This document shows, piece after piece, positions 24,630 to 38,807 of a DNA stretch of 64,000 nucleotides; position 1 is the first letter of the stretch; every line of letters starts with the position of its first letter. The notes beneath the pieces were generated by a model, which was not told the DNA's origin, searched no databases, and was given only the letters and a program-made list of their open reading frames with translations. The DNA comes from Polytrichum commune. Its lineage: Eukaryota > Streptophyta > Polytrichopsida > Polytrichales > Polytrichaceae. The stretch covers positions 14,785,001-14,849,000 of the forward strand of contig OX485807.1 in NCBI GenBank assembly GCA_950295325.1, written 5' to 3'. The position numbers and the translations under genes were made by a program.

Positions 24630-25870
24630 TAAAAGGAACGAGAGACTTCACTACAAAATAAATATTTTCATCATCATTATATATATCGCCCAATAGTTGA
24701 TACCTTTATAATCAAATCAAGATATATAAACCTTTAAGGAATTTGTTCATTTATACGTCCAATACATGGGCAATCATTGAAAAAACATCTTATGGCCTAA
24801 TACACACCCTAATCATAATTGTATTTTTTGCCCAAACAACGCAATCGACACATGCCCACATCTACTATCCCACACACTCAAACAAATATATCAAAGGACT
24901 CCACATAGCACTCCACAATAACATTGTGCACCAAATACCACACACACGCACACACGCACACACGCACGTCAAATGTTTTTTTTGTTTTTTAAAAAAAAAA
25001 ATCCAACAAAACACAAGATTTTACAACCACGTCAACATAGGAAACCAAAACTCTAGATCCCAAGATTTAATAGTCATGGAGTGGTTTCTACATTGCACAT
25101 GCACCACCACCCCATGCACATGTCTAGCTCGCCTAAGACTATATATCATATACATATTAAGTGCCCCCAACAATAGCCCGCCCACCCCCCTTCCTTTCCA
25201 TCTCCTATGAACATCACACAATTCATCAAATTCATTTACTGCCATGATATATTTTCCATAATTACAATCAGAGTTAAAATGCAACAAATACAACCCACTA
25301 ATACAAACACTTGAGACCGTGGATGGAAAGTTGCCCCCCTCATAACTATCACCAATGGCGTAAGAGGAGCTATACATGAAGAATCCATACAAGCTCTAAA
25401 ACACCTCAAGATACCATCACTTGATTTTTTAAAATAAAGAAATCATGAAACAAAAACATTAATCTCCATAAAATACCTCACATACATAGTCCTAAACAAA
25501 AGAAAGCTAGGCAACAAACAATCCCATGTAGACCAATCATAAGGGCAACCCTTCCCCTATTATTATCCAAGGTTCTAAAAGAAGCCCACCCTCCAAACAG
25601 ATGGACGTACCCCTACCTTGAAGTTTGGTAAAACATGACCAAGGTATGGTTGAACAACCTCCCATTCACATCAGTAGGAAAATATCCTCAATATTAGTGT
25701 TTAATTCTTTTTTAATTCTTTTCTCTTGAAAAATCATATAGAGGTAGTGAGAGACTCCATTATAACATTAATATTTCATCATCAATGTATGTATCAACCA
25801 ATAACCGATACCTTTACAATGAAATTGAGATATTAAAACCTTTAAGGAGTTACTTAATTTATAAGTTAAA
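24630..25870. repeat. Direct repeat pair (about 130 bp each) 1.1 kb apart
   Basis: Bases about 24630-24760 and 25735-25870 share AGAGACT, ATTTTCATCATCA, GATACCTTTA and AACCTTTAAGGA in the same order. They may be the ends of a small, old LTR-like element, but no primer-binding site or coding remains between them. A CACACG-type microsatellite lies at about 24940-24968 between the arms. Confidence 0.45.
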
Positions 25871-27790
25871 ATCAAGAAATATGAAAAAGGAATAAATATG
25901 CTAAGTCTTCCATTGAAAATTTAGGTATTGACTAGCTGCCAATACACAAGCAAAGATTTCGAGGCCTCAAAAAACTTAAAATTAACAAACAAAGTAAAAA
26001 CGAAAATTCCATTTTGTTTTTACAATCATTTTTGAAATTCTTGGAATAATCCTAACTTCTTTTTAAAGTCTTCAATTTTTGTGGGTAACAACAATGACGG
26101 TATCATCTATTGGTGTGGATTACCATTCAAAGCTACACATTGTTATAGATTTGTGATGACAACATCATTGTCTATTCTTATAACATAAATATCTAGACTT
26201 TTACATATCAAGCAACATGATGATGGTAAAAAATGATATTCTCATTACAAAGTTTTAGCAACTTGTAACTCCAAATGATAATCCACACTACCGTAGATGG
26301 CTCTCTATTCCAAAACAAATAATTAATTTTCCCCTCAAAAATTGTCATGTGTCATGCTCACATTCGCCACAACCCACTTGTAACTCACGTGGAAATTAGA
26401 TTCTGATACATGTGAAGATGAAATAAAAAGCCTTCTATGGTAATAGGTGATAGTTTTGTAACAAGTCCCTTCAAACTAATGGTAAGAAATCCATTATAAG
26501 TTCTTAAAAAATGTCTTTGACACTTTCTCCAAGATGATTAAAAACAATCAAGAATTAAGTATCAAAAGTGATACTTATAGGAAGAACAAATAGAGCACAT
26601 AACGTGTTAAGTATTATGTAAGATATCTACAAACCACACTTAAATTTTAGTAGAAATCAAATAGGAATTTTGAATTGAAAAACAACAAAATTATCTAATT
26701 GTCAAAAAACATGTAAAATATTCTTCAAAACTTACAAAACTTAAGTAGGAATTGAATTAGAGTAGAGTGATAACGTATCAAAGAGTTTTAAAGAACTAGA
26801 ATAAGTCGTAGCAATGGCTCGAACAACAAGAACATTGCCAACGACACACTGACCACACAACACACAACACAACCTCCAACCATCCACAAAACAACAACAC
26901 ACAATCTCCAACCTCCAACAACTACAATGCTCTCAACAACAGTAAAATGGTTGATGACCATGGGAGATCGAGGCACCATTTCCTTGTCATTACTTGGGAA
27001 CCTTTGTGTGGATTGCTTTGTGTGGGGGAAAAAGGGGGAAAATGCCATTGTTAGGGAATGTTGGACAAGGCAATGGACAAAAGAGGCAACTATTCCCAAG
27101 GTCATCCATTGCAAAACTGTCTTATTCTCTCAAAGGATGTCATCTCATGTAAAATTAGGGTTGCCTACAACACATTTGATTCTTGAAGTTTATGTGAATG
27201 CTACGATGGCAAACATGATGCCTATAAACATCGTTGTAGACCTTGAACGGAATTGCATATCTTCTAAGATCCAACAGTGGTGTCGGACCATGTACTGTAT
27301 CTAGAGGATGAAAATTGGAATCACAATTTTTTTATTTATTTAGGAATGTGTTTTTAATGAAATTTTGTTTTGTATTGTGTAGGGTCCAAGTATGAGGGTG
27401 CAATTTAGGGGGGTTGATGTTTAATATATCGAATCAAAATTATAGTATTGCGCATAGGTGGATAGACAAGTATCGGCTTCCAACCAATTAGTTGATGCCA
27501 TCATTATTTGAGTTTGAAAATTGTCTTAAATTTATGAAGAATCTATTTATCCATTGCATTGCTCTTGTCTTGTTGTATGAAAAGTCATAAAATTCCATCA
27601 TTTTGTCTCTAAAACTATATCAGTTGATATGTAACTTTTGTCTGGGATTGAGCAAAAAACTATAAATAGAAAATACATGTTATATGTGACAATAAAAGAG
27701 GATGTCATAGGACACTTGATGCTACATGACAAGTCACAAAGTCCATTGTAATGAACATGATACACCAACTTCAATGTCATACAAATATAC
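25871..27790. other. AT-rich interval
   Basis: No supportable gene. A plus-strand 125-codon ORF at 26927-27304 shows no recognisable motif and follows a CAACA-rich low-complexity tract (26820-26930); I treat it as chance. Confidence 0.4.
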
Positions 27791-28870
27791 ATGTTTACTC
27801 AAGAGCTTGAGTGGAGAGCTTGAACTTGCAAATTCTAAACGTTACAATGCTTGAATTTGACAAGCTTCCATTCAAAGCTCAAGCTAATTAAGTGTATTAA
27901 GAGTTGCCAACATGTCCATTCCACACATTGGACTTAGTCGCACTAGTTTTAGATTGCAAATGGGGAAGGTGTGGCCCTATCACTCAAGGCATGTTCACAT
28001 GTTGTACATTGAATGTAAGCACAAAGGGGTGTTAAATTGGGTAACATTGTTGTAGAGGGGACCACTCACGTTATATGTCCCACACGCTCACTCTATATGA
28101 GCTTAATAAATTATGGGTCCCGTGATCAAAACCAATATCTTACAATACACAAGGCTTTACATATAAATAATCAAAGTTGAGATTCTATTTGGTCAAAGAT
28201 TGTTACGTATTCATAATCAATTCTCTTACAAAAGAGCTAAAAGTTGAGCCGTAATCGGCCCCAACTATTCCAGCCCAAGAGAGCTTTCCGGGTCCCACCA
28301 TCGTTCCAATAGCAATTGAGCCTGACGCATGGTTCAAGCTCTTGGACTAAACCTGACATTGTACCATTGCAAGGCCATGTATCGATAACAAGATGAGAAT
28401 GCTTTTACCCATAACCCCTCATTAAATGTTCATAGAACCTATAAATAATGCCTTGTAGAGTAATTTGGGATCTATGATTCTAATAATGGACCTTAATTGC
28501 TAAAGTTGGATTGTAACATGCTTAAATTGCAAAGAAGAATGTATAAAACATAGAGTAGGGTTTATTTTGCCTTAAAGACCGATGCCACTTCTAGTTTGCA
28601 GGCTTGCCCACAGGGTACTAAGTACAGGGCCTTTTTGACACTAGAACTCAAGTGGAAAGCTCGAACTTGCAATTCTTGAGAGTTTGATATTCGAGTTTGA
28701 CATGCTTTCGTTCAGAGTTCAAATGATTGAGAGTTACCCCACTTGCCCACAAGATACTCACAAGGGGACACATAATAAAGGCTCCTTTACATTAGAGCTC
28801 AAGTTGGGGGCTTGACCATGCAAAATTTGAAAAGTAGGTACTTGGATATATAAATAAATAAATAACCAAC
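27791..28870. repeat. Degenerate repeat family B (several copies here and at 40190-40900)
   Basis: Repeated phrases on the plus strand are 'GAGCTTGAACTTGCAA', a '...TTTGACAAGCTTCCATTCAAAG' theme and '...TTGCCCACA'. They occur near 27800, 28650 and 28800, and again near 40200, 40610 and 40780. Units are diverged and spaced irregularly. Non-coding, old repeat family. Confidence 0.5.
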
Positions 28871-30161
28871 GTCGGGCAATCCGATGTGAATTTGAGCCCG
28901 TTGGCCCTACCCTGCTCAATAATCTTCTTGGTGCAAAGTGGGGTTTACTGCCTACCTTGTTGTGGGTGGGTCTTGGCTTCCTACCTACTTAGTTAATTGT
29001 TATCATCAAGTAGAGAGAAGATTTCACAGTGAGAATCCAACCGCCAACCACTCCATTTGAAAAGGGGGACGTTAAACCATCCCCCCCCTCACGAACTTTT
29101 CGGGGGAGGTAGATTCAGGCGGGGCAGCTGCCCAGAGAGAAATGCATATTAACTGGACCCGACTGAAAACTTCTGCCCGACCGCCTGACTTTGAAAAAAC
29201 CATTGCCCTTGCATTCTTGAAGGTCACTTACCCACAAATCCCATATTGAGTGCACTTCACCTTCAAGGTCCAAAATCCAATATATATGTTCACTTCCATT
29301 GAGTAAATAAGAAATTGACTGAGATTTCATTATTAAAGTGAAACTATCAATAAAGCATAAAGTTAGCTTGGAAGTCAAAAACATTACAAAACCCTCACTA
29401 GCTCTGAGGTTCTAATTTTTGTGACTTGCCATTGAAAGGGTCTCTATCAATCTTAAAATGGAATTATTTTTAATGTTTTCTATTTTTAGTATGGTAAATA
29501 GTATAGTCTAGTTAATACCTCCTACTTTCACAAAGTATTCATATGCATTTAAACTAATTAAGTGCGATTGAATGTAATTAAGTCTGGTTGATTATGATTC
29601 ATCCTAATTAATTCCAATTAAATCATAAAGTGTGCTTACCAAATTAATCAAGCCTAATTAATCATAAAATATATTTACTCATATGCGGCATTAAGTACAA
29701 AATAACACCAGTTGGCCATTCATGATAGCAATGTAAGAAGGATGCAAAAAATCTTAAGAAGAGCACCAACTTTGGCCAATCACAATGGCTAATTGGGGAT
29801 CTATCCGCTCAATGAGGCAATGTAAGAAGTGATCCACAAACATGGGACAACATTTTCATTTAATAGATGATCCTCACCCGCATTAAGGCTGATTTTGTGG
29901 TGATTGTCACCTAGCATTTCAACATCAATACCCCCCCCCCCCCTAGTGGAGAATATAAGGCTCTTTTTGTATAATGACTTTGCAAATTTTTGTAGGTTGC
30001 ATAGTAATTTATAATTATCTGATTTTTTTTTGGTAGACTTTGTATAGGTTTTCTAATCTATTTAACATGCATGAAATAGCAAAAGTTTATTACAATGTCG
30101 CTTTTAAGGCCTAAATACCCTAGCACGTGGTAGGGCTCCTCACATCCATTACCTAGTTTGT
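28871..30161. other. Non-coding interval with a C13 run
   Basis: AT-rich, no gene supported. A homopolymer of 13 C occupies 29931-29943. Confidence 0.4.
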
Positions 30162-32260
30162 CATAGAGCTATCCAAACAACTTTCCAATGGCACCAAAAT
30201 CAATGTCAATGGCACTAGGAAAATCTTGAAGTAAAGAGGAAATCATATCCATTAGAGTTACTCGTAAAGTAGAGTGGCTGAAACCATGGGTTTAGTCCCA
30301 AAGCACGAGTTTATGAGAATTAACACAAAGTCACTCAAGTTTTCTTAATGCTTAAATTATCATCCACAAAGAGTGGTGTCAGGCTATTAAAAACTAGCTT
30401 TCTAGCTTGTCTTACTAGGATGGGTGGGCGAAGCTACCCTTGTATAGGCCAATATGGGATTTAGGACAATGGGTCCCATGCACATACCCTTTTTTAAATC
30501 CTAAAATTCTCTTAAAAGTTTGAGAGGTAGGAAAAAAATATCCTAAAATCTGCACCCAACTTTCAAAATAGGTTCCAAAACACGAGGAGTTAGTGAACTC
30601 TTAATAGAATTTTTTTCTCAAAATACAATTTTTCCCCTTGTTATGGATAAGTCTATTGTGCCCAATAACCACAACCAAATATGTTGAGCAAACTTGTGGA
30701 GAGGTAAGTTAGGAGACTCATCACAATTGAGAGGGAGAACGAATACATGATATTATATCCAAAAAGATTTGTCGTCATGTCAATAAGCTCATCAATTTTT
30801 AATTGTTAAGAGAATTTATAAATGTTTTGCTCCCCATTTCAATGTATCACCTTGACAAGTGTTAATTTGGATGAAAGTGAGGCTATGAAGTTTTATAACC
30901 TGGATATAATCGAACTAAGTCCATCATGTATTTGAATTATGTAGAGAGCGAAACTGGACCCCACTATAAGTGCACATGAGTTCATTAGTTACAAATGAGA
31001 ATATGATATAAACAATCCCTATATACCTATTCAAGACAAAACAATTTAGGTGTGCTTGATGAAATAGATGATGCAACTTGACAATGAACTCATTGGAGTG
31101 GTTGACAATGTGCAAATTGGTGATGTGCTAGTAGATAAAGTAGGATTGAAAGTTGTTTGTAAGTACATCATTGACCTTGAAATAATCCGACTGATGTGAC
31201 ACATTTCATCTAAACAAATAAACACTTCAAAAGAAAATAAGATCTTGACATGCACAAGAATTTCATAAAACTACCTCAGATTCATTCTTCCATTACGCAT
31301 AGATGTGTGATGACATTCATATCTCGTGTATTTTCATCCTTCATTTATATAAGTGTTACTTTCCAGAGTCAATATAAATTGTCTATGCTACCCCCATAAG
31401 TTTTAAAGGGTTAACACCACATATGTGTTACAAGTTTCCTTGCTCCGAAGCATTAACATATATCAAGGGTGAACCATATGAAAAGAGGGTAAAAGCCTAT
31501 GTTTGCCAATCCTATGACTTATAGAATTTCTTTGTCATAGGGTGCTGCCTAATTTAAGAGGTGGACGCTTTCTAATGGCCATAGCCAGGGCAACTTGATC
31601 AATAAAGAATCAAGAATTCGCCACTTGTGCACAAATTCCAAAACAAATTATCAGGATAGTTATGGGTTGAAATCCTCCAAAACTTCATCAAGTCATCAAC
31701 ATTGTCTCAGTAAAACATGATCTGATTAAAGAGGTTGAAATGCAGCTCGACAACAGAAACACATCAAAACACAACTCACCATATACAAAACTACAAACCC
31801 ACCAAATTAAGCACTGCAAATCCTGGAACTGCTAAGTCCATGATACAAGAAAGTGCATCCTGTAAATCCCAAGATTCAAAATCAACCAACACGGCAAGAA
31901 TGTAATCGGATCAATAATGCATGAAGCCCACAAGGTGGCCCAAAGGATCCTCCAGAACTTCAGCAAATCGATTAGCATAGCCTTCATGATGCATGACCAC
32001 ATGAATAAGAATTCCAGAAATCAATTCACAACAAATAACCTTGAAAAGTATTTGAAACAAATACTCACATGTTCAAATTCACATCCACAAACCACACCCA
32101 CTCGCCATCCTTAACCCTCAAACTTACTCACCAAATTAAGTTGTAGCAACATCCTGCAAATCCCGCGAAATGTTCTCTAAGACATAGACTCACTTGCTGT
32201 AACTCACTGGTCCTATTAAAGCACTAAAGCATGTCTACCATCTCTTAATAATCTTACAGT
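30162..32260. repeat. Composite repeat block, collinear with 49733-54100
   Basis: Three segments match segments of the right block in the same order and orientation: 30162-30260 plus 30655-30800 (matches the 315-bp unit at 49733), about 31540-31620 (matches 50430-50490 and 51110-51180, sharing 'TCTAAxGGCCATAxxxxGGxC'), and 31775-32260 (matches 53390-54100, sharing 'CAAATTAAG...AAATCCTGGAAC' and 'CCTCCAGAACTxCAGCAAATC'). The first segment is split by repeat A (30262-30605). No coding sequence recognised in this copy. Confidence 0.55.
30262..30605. repeat. Dispersed repeat A, copy 2 (inside the composite repeat)
   Basis: Direct-orientation match to 3372-3710. It separates two parts of a sequence that are contiguous at 49733-50356, so it looks like an insertion. 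No clear target duplication or terminal repeats could be read. Confidence 0.55.
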
Positions 32261-32853
32261 CTAGCAAAACAGTCTAGCATCTCTTTAAAATATTACATTC
32301 AATTAGAGACGAAACACATGGAACAGTTGCAGGTTCAGGTCTACCAATACCTAGACATGGATGTGACAACTCACATGGTACATGGCCTCCTCAAGAGAGC
32401 AAAGGGAACGCTATCAAATTTAATTTATGGAACAGAGGCATCCAAGAACTGCCAAAACGAGTGGTTGGACTAGTACATGAGCACGGCAATGGCATGATAA
32501 AAAAGGGGCGCTTGTGCGCCAGTCTCTATCCATGAGCACACACACCGTCACCATCCAAGTCGCATGTGTCTGGCAAACGAACATGTGCCCCCACATGTGC
32601 GCTCCGATTGCCATGCACATCCTACCATTTTCGTCAAACTTGTATTTACACTCTTCTCAGGCCTCCTCCTGGCCTCCCTAATCTGCCTAGCCACCTAGAA
32701 TCCAGCCTGCTACACTACCACTCTGGCTGTGGTGTTGGAAGTATCAATGTAGTCAAGTCAGTCTGCATTCTCTAAAAACCCGCACCCGTTTCAATTACAT
32801 CATCACTTCTACATTCTCTTCAAGATAAGAGAAACTGAAAATAACTGAGCCGG
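32261..32853. other. 3' flank of the GIP1-like gene
   Basis: Lies downstream of the stop codon at 32854 and presumably includes the 3' UTR. No further gene seen. Confidence 0.4.
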
Positions 32854-35800
32854 TTAGTAATTTGGGTTCCACGTCTGTTGTGTGCGCTGCGGTTGCTGCT
32901 GGTACCCTCCCGCTTGAGCATTTCCAGCCCCTCCTCCCATTCCCTGGGGCTGTTGGAGCATCTGGTGGCTGGGAGCTGGGCCCGACTGCTGTGAAGGATG
33001 GTACAGGTTCCCATACCCAGCACCAGGGTGTGTGTGCCCATGTGTGGGCTGCTGGGAATGTGTATAACCGCTGTGTTGGCCTTGCCCGCTCAGGTTGTAG
33101 TACGAATTTGTCTGCATGCCTCCTGAGGGAACCATGTCCCTGGGAAGTGCTTGCTGAATCCAAACAGTGGAGAGCTCTCCTTGCTGTAGCACAACCAACC
33201 CATCGTATCAGAATCACTACAACCCATTACATTCTCTGCATGTAGTCAAAACAGGCAATTGGAACCCTAAAAAAGACATAACATCACTCAACAGTTCAAC
33301 ATACACTACAGAACCTATGGCTCTCTTCACTATTCACGGCCTAAACTGACAGTCTACATCCCTGAACCTCATGTCTACTACAGGTCTCCATCTCTAAGAG
33401 ACACAGTCCACTACCCATAAATATCATTGAATATCCATTACTACAGACAGGCAGCAAATTTCAGAACTACATGCAAACCCTGAAACAACCTCAAATTTCA
33501 CCCTATCAATTGCCATATCTAACCCAGCCGGTCTCACACTTCAACATAGGTCTACTAACTACACATTACCTGCTGCCCTGGTATGTATAGGGTGTTATCC
33601 TTGTAGTGAGTGGTGTTCACATCCTCATATCCTGCAGTATTTCCACCTGTTACTGCTGGGTTTGTGGCATATCCTGAAGGTGCTGTGGTATAGCCCCCGT
33701 AACCAACTCCCGCTGCAGAATGTGCCACATTCCCGGCAGCAGTCCCAGGCTTGTATTGAGGCAATGGATACTTCACAGCTGCTGCTCCGCCTGTTGGATA
33801 CGACGATGCTGCTGCCGGAGTAAAACTGGACCCTGTTGGAGGCTGTGCATACCCACTGCTATTCGGGTTGTAGCTCTGGTGGTATGGAGGTTGCAAGTAT
33901 GGGTACGTTGGTGGCACATACTGGTACCCCAAAAAGTTCCCAAAGTGCCCAAGAGGTGGCTGGGTTGGGTAATGCATTGGCACAGCTTGTTGTTGAGGGA
34001 TGGCTTGGGCTGCCTGTTGGACATTGCTTCCTGGTTGCGATGTTTGTGCACCACTAGCTGCGGAAGCTGTTAGCATTGGATTCACTCCCTGCAAGTACAC
34101 AACATTCCATTAACAACTTATCTTTCACAGCCCCTTATTTTCAACTCACAACCAACAACCTTATTGTACTCTACCAATTATCGCAAATAAACTATGGGCA
34201 ACCTGCCATGAAATATATGCCAGAACTGTAACTCTTGGTCAGAAATTGCACCTCTTGGGAAGATGGAAGAGTAGGGCCGGTCATCAAACCCATGTTGCCA
34301 CTGTACTTGGTCGATGTGTTGGAACTGGGATGTGAAAAATATCGACTATCCCCATCTGTTCCAGGCCGGAATGCTGATGTGTAATAACTTGTCGTTGGGT
34401 CTGAGTATGGCTGCTACAAACCATCATCCCGTGTTAGTATGCCATACAGCTGGACACAAATACACCACCTTCTCCCTGCCCACTATCAGCCCTCTCGACA
34501 TTTACCCAAAAACCACTCAATTCCTCAACAATAATAGCGAGCTCTGCCTCTACACTTAACCCACTCTGCATTTCACAAAACCTCCAACCTCTTTCCCCCA
34601 CATACAATTGCACCCTCTGCATTTCTCTGCCAGAGTTCCAGAGCTTTACCATCAAGCTTGGAATCCTTGAAACATCCTGCTGTTGTGGCTCCGCTTGCTC
34701 ATAGCTGTATTGAGCGCCGGGAATCTGTGGCATCAGCCCAAACCCTGGGTAGTTTGACACTCCCAAGAAAGGATAGTGAGGGCTCTGCTGCACCACTGGC
34801 TCTGCCTTAGCCAGTTGCTCCAATGGTGGAGCCACTGAAGCCGGGTGAACCACGGAAGGGGCTTCCATGCTACTACTCAAGCTATCCGCAGAAGCTGCCG
34901 CTTGCTGATGTCCGTAAGGCTGCGCCAACTCCACAGGGGCTTCCACACTGTCCACACCACCCGATCACCCACACTTAAACCAACCACCTTACCACTGCAT
35001 GCCTCTACAAATTCTCAACCATCTTTTCATATCATCATCCTACATGGATTGCACTATCATATCCTTACACAAACATGTACGCACTCATCCTTCTACTCAT
35101 TATCACGGACACCACAAATCACCTCGATGAACTGGGCTGCTCCACAGGGATCTCCTCTGCAGTGACACTCTCCGCATGAGTCCCCGAACTCTTCTCTACC
35201 TCCTCCATGCCGAAGCTCGTTCCAAAACTTGTTCGAAAATCTGCTCCAAAACTGCCAAAACTCAACTGTGTTCTGTCTGCTTCCGGCACTCGCAGATGAT
35301 TGGGAATGATCACTGGCTCGTTATCCTGCATGTTTAACGTGTGCATTGCTTGTTCCAACATAGACGAGTCTCTTGTACTCCTTGCTTGACCTGAGCTCTC
35401 TGTGCTCCCTCCCACCGTGCCTTGCATTGAACCTTTCGGCTTCCACTCTAGACCTACTCCTGCTGCACCTGCCACATCACAACTTCCACATCTTCACTTT
35501 CTATCTTCTCACTCACCCCATCAATGTCTACTCACTATTTCTGCCTCCTACCTATTCACGCTGATCTCTTTGCAAGCTTTGGCAACAAACCTCACCACAC
35601 CCCGCCCTCCATGCATCATACCTTTCTGTGTGCCAACTGGTTGTTGTGGAGATGCATACATGGGTCGCCCATTGAACTGACTTCCACCCAGTACAGTTCG
35701 TCCTCCGCCTTGGAGTGATTGAGGACCAGGAGACGTGCCTGCTTCCATGTTCACCGCAGCTTCATCCAGTGCCGCATCTGTGATTGAGGGTGGTGAAATA

Positions 35801-38800
35801 GAAAGAGGAGAAGGGGGTCTGATGCTCTCGTCCTCCAGTTCCCCTTCCACACTACTTGATTCTGTCGCTGTCGCCATAGGGATGGATTGTGTTGGAAGTG
35901 ACTGTTGAGATGGACTGCTTGATGCCAACCCTATCTCTCCGCTGGACGAACCTGTTGGGCGATCTCCGATTGGACGTTGGGCGCCCACTGCATGGGAATC
36001 CAAAGAATGGAGCACCGGATCCGTGGCTGATGAATAAAATTCCGATGACTCTGAAGCCGGCACCGAGGGACCTGCTGTTGAATAGGATGCGCTTGGTGTG
36101 GCAGAAACCGCTGCCGCAGGAGGGGAGGCTGATGGGGCCTGGAAGACTGGAGGAGGAGCAGCTCGAGCTTTCAGAATAGCTGCCATTGTAGCATGCCCTG
36201 GACTCCATGCCCCTTGTGGAACTGGTGCTGCCCGCACATAATTACTACTTCCGTTTGCAAGTCCTGGAGGGCTCCCCCCTGTTGTGCTGGGACCTTGTGC
36301 TTGACTTGTTGCTGCTTGAGAACCTATTGGCACTGCTACAGAACTGCAATCCCTATCACTATGCTGTGTTAGATGCTCCGCCTCACTACACCTCCATAAG
36401 CAACACAACCATAGCAATCAACTTCACCTTTATATTCTTCCATCACCTTTTCAGAATTGCATAGTACCAGCTTCCCTCATGAAGACATCCTTAGCTACCA
36501 CTAGAAACTTTCTGTCCGCAGCAAGACATAGATTGTTCAAAGGTTCTACTAAATACGTGCCTCCACCAAACCGTGGATATTTTTGCAGGAGACCAAAATG
36601 TTAAAAGGCCACTGTCTAAATCCTCCCAACTTCCATAACAAGATTGGAAAAACTATCCTTGTTGTAATGCTTACACTGGAGGGGATGCTGAAGGTTTTGG
36701 TAGCCCTTGTGATCCACTTGAAGAATTGGGAATAGCACTGGAACCTCGGGAACTGGGGTGGATACCGTTCTCCCTCGCAAATGGCCGACCTCGCCCACCA
36801 GAATAATCTACAAGCCAATCACACAACACCATTACGGTAAGCTCACAATGTCCATATAACATAGAAAATTTGAAGAATGTGAGCTCATGTGTGAGAAGGT
36901 ATACTAAGCTCTTCATCAGGTTTCTACTTTTCACCATAACTTTATTAACTGACCTATGGGCCATGCAGAATGGGTTGAAAATAACTGGATAACAGAAGTT
37001 CTGGAGGAAGAAGCCTTGACAACACCAACATTAGATTTGCACTTAGAGTAAATGAACCTCACCCAAACTTAAGTTCAGACCACGCCTACGTAAAGGCTTC
37101 ATGGTAAACATCTCTATCCAAACAGTGTCACTTATGACTCGGACGCCAACTTATGGTCCTTGTAGGCGCTCACAGTTAAGAGAAAGGAATTGATAGAAGT
37201 GCAAGAACGCCAATGCGCTAGATGTGCATTTATGACTCCTATTAATGGATGTGGAGTTCATTCAGATAGAAATAACTTAGCTCTCTCAAGAGTCATCGAA
37301 TTAAAATCCTCATGCACTTATATTTTGCTACCATGTTGATCTATACTGTAGAATCTCACGATGAATGTTCCAGTGCTGACAGTTGGGGTGGTTGACTAAA
37401 GTCATCAACAGACTGTCGTTTCTACCTCAGAAGGAAAAGAGAGAGCTACTGAAACGGCAATATGATATTTAAAGGCAGCGGAAACCTAATCCCGGGAACT
37501 ACTAAACATGGAAAGTAAGTGACTATGACATTAGTAACTTAATTAGCAGTTATAATAAACGCATACCAACAGAGGTTTGGCGAGGGAGAGAATTGCCTCT
37601 GCCAGCACCACCCCCACGACCACCACCTCTTCCGTAATTGCCTCCACTTCCAGGACGACCCCTCACATCCACCGTCTCTTTCACTCCTCCACCCTGCAGG
37701 ACAATTGTTGCATCAGAGTGCGATTGTCAAGAGACATGTACCAATGCACCAACCATCATTGAAGATTTCAGAAATGCAAAAGAAGCATATGTGACAGATA
37801 AACTACCTCTTTCTTTTTGTCTCGCTTCCTTTTCACTTCATGAAAGGGATCTGCAAAGACGAACATAAACAAACACACCGTCAGCACCCTCACCTGCCCA
37901 ACCAATATAATCCAGAGCACAAAACCAAGCTGTCTCAGAAGAACCAAATGACAAGGGAGGTCCAGAGAATTTGTGACGCTGAAAGTGCAGAGGAGAAGAG
38001 TGCAGCTCCAGTACCTCCTGCAAAATGCACCATAGAGAAAAAAATACACATAATCAACATCTGTGGCTACCGGCACAGCAGCAGCTACCAAATGTGTCCT
38101 TCATGACACACATACACACAATACCAGAAAGTGCTCCTGATATCATTGAACCTCGAGGTCAATTGTACGAAGACAATGAACATCAAGGCGAAAATCCTCT
38201 GCTGCTAATATCAGCTTCAAGGAGAGTAAGTGGCCAACACAACTAGAACTCAGAAGCGTGCAGAAAAGAGGCTATAGAAAACATACAATACAGAAAAGTG
38301 ATACAGGAGGATCACATTGCTATCGTCCGGGAATCAAATTGGGGATTTGATGAATATTATTGAGTAAGAAAGTGACAGAGAGGCGGTGAAATGAATACCA
38401 GGAGCCTCAGAGCTAGCAAGCGTCTAGTAAATTCTTCTATAGAGGAGAATAAATTGCGGTGTCGTGTGTGTGAGAAAAGAGGAAGAGGTGGAGAGGAACA
38501 GAATGGCCAAGGTGTGAAGATCAAACCCCGAAGATGAGTGTCCAGCAGAGAGCAATACACATACTGGAATGCCATTTGTTGACAACAGACAAGTAGTCGT
38601 TTTCGAAGACAGGACAAGGCTCATCCCATTCATTTACTCACCTTGGTTGAGAAGGCGTTGCGCAGTCTCATTCAGGTCCATGTTACACTCTTTGAGCATG
38701 GCGTAGATCTCCTCATCGGCCTTGTTACCGACCACCTCCTTGAGCTGCTGCACCACTTTCTTGGTGCTTGCCGGAATCTCGACGGCAGCGCCTCTGCCGG

Positions 38801-38807
38801 TACTCAT
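32854..38807 (-). CDS. GIP1-like protein (GBF-interacting protein 1 family), complete ten-exon gene
   Basis: Coding exons on the minus strand: 38642-38807, 37807-37850, 37567-37693, 36675-36807, 35622-36343, 35123-35468, 34650-34947, 34252-34413, 33570-34088, 32854-33183. All introns start GT and end AG, phases agree, and the sum is 2847 nt (948 aa plus stop). Residues about 10-70 form the DUF1296 UBA-like domain; about 71-113 are Gly/Arg-rich. The middle is Ser/Pro/Ala-rich. Exon 6 carries the family motif IIPNHLRVPEADRTQLSFGS and exon 8 carries SYYTSAFRPGTDGDSRYF. Exons 9-10 are Gln/Pro/Tyr-rich, ending QQTWNPNY, low-complexity sequence typical of the family. Known role of the Arabidopsis member: nuclear partner of G-box binding bZIP factors. 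Seen: an upstream in-frame Met exists near 39002, but the conserved MSTGRG start is preferred and the longer leader reading is probably UTR. Very similar to the paralogue at the left edge. Confidence 0.9.

Noticed and set aside
26927-27304. Plus-strand 125-codon ORF after a CAACA-rich tract
   Set aside because: No domain, no splice context and no neighbouring coding signal; likely chance.
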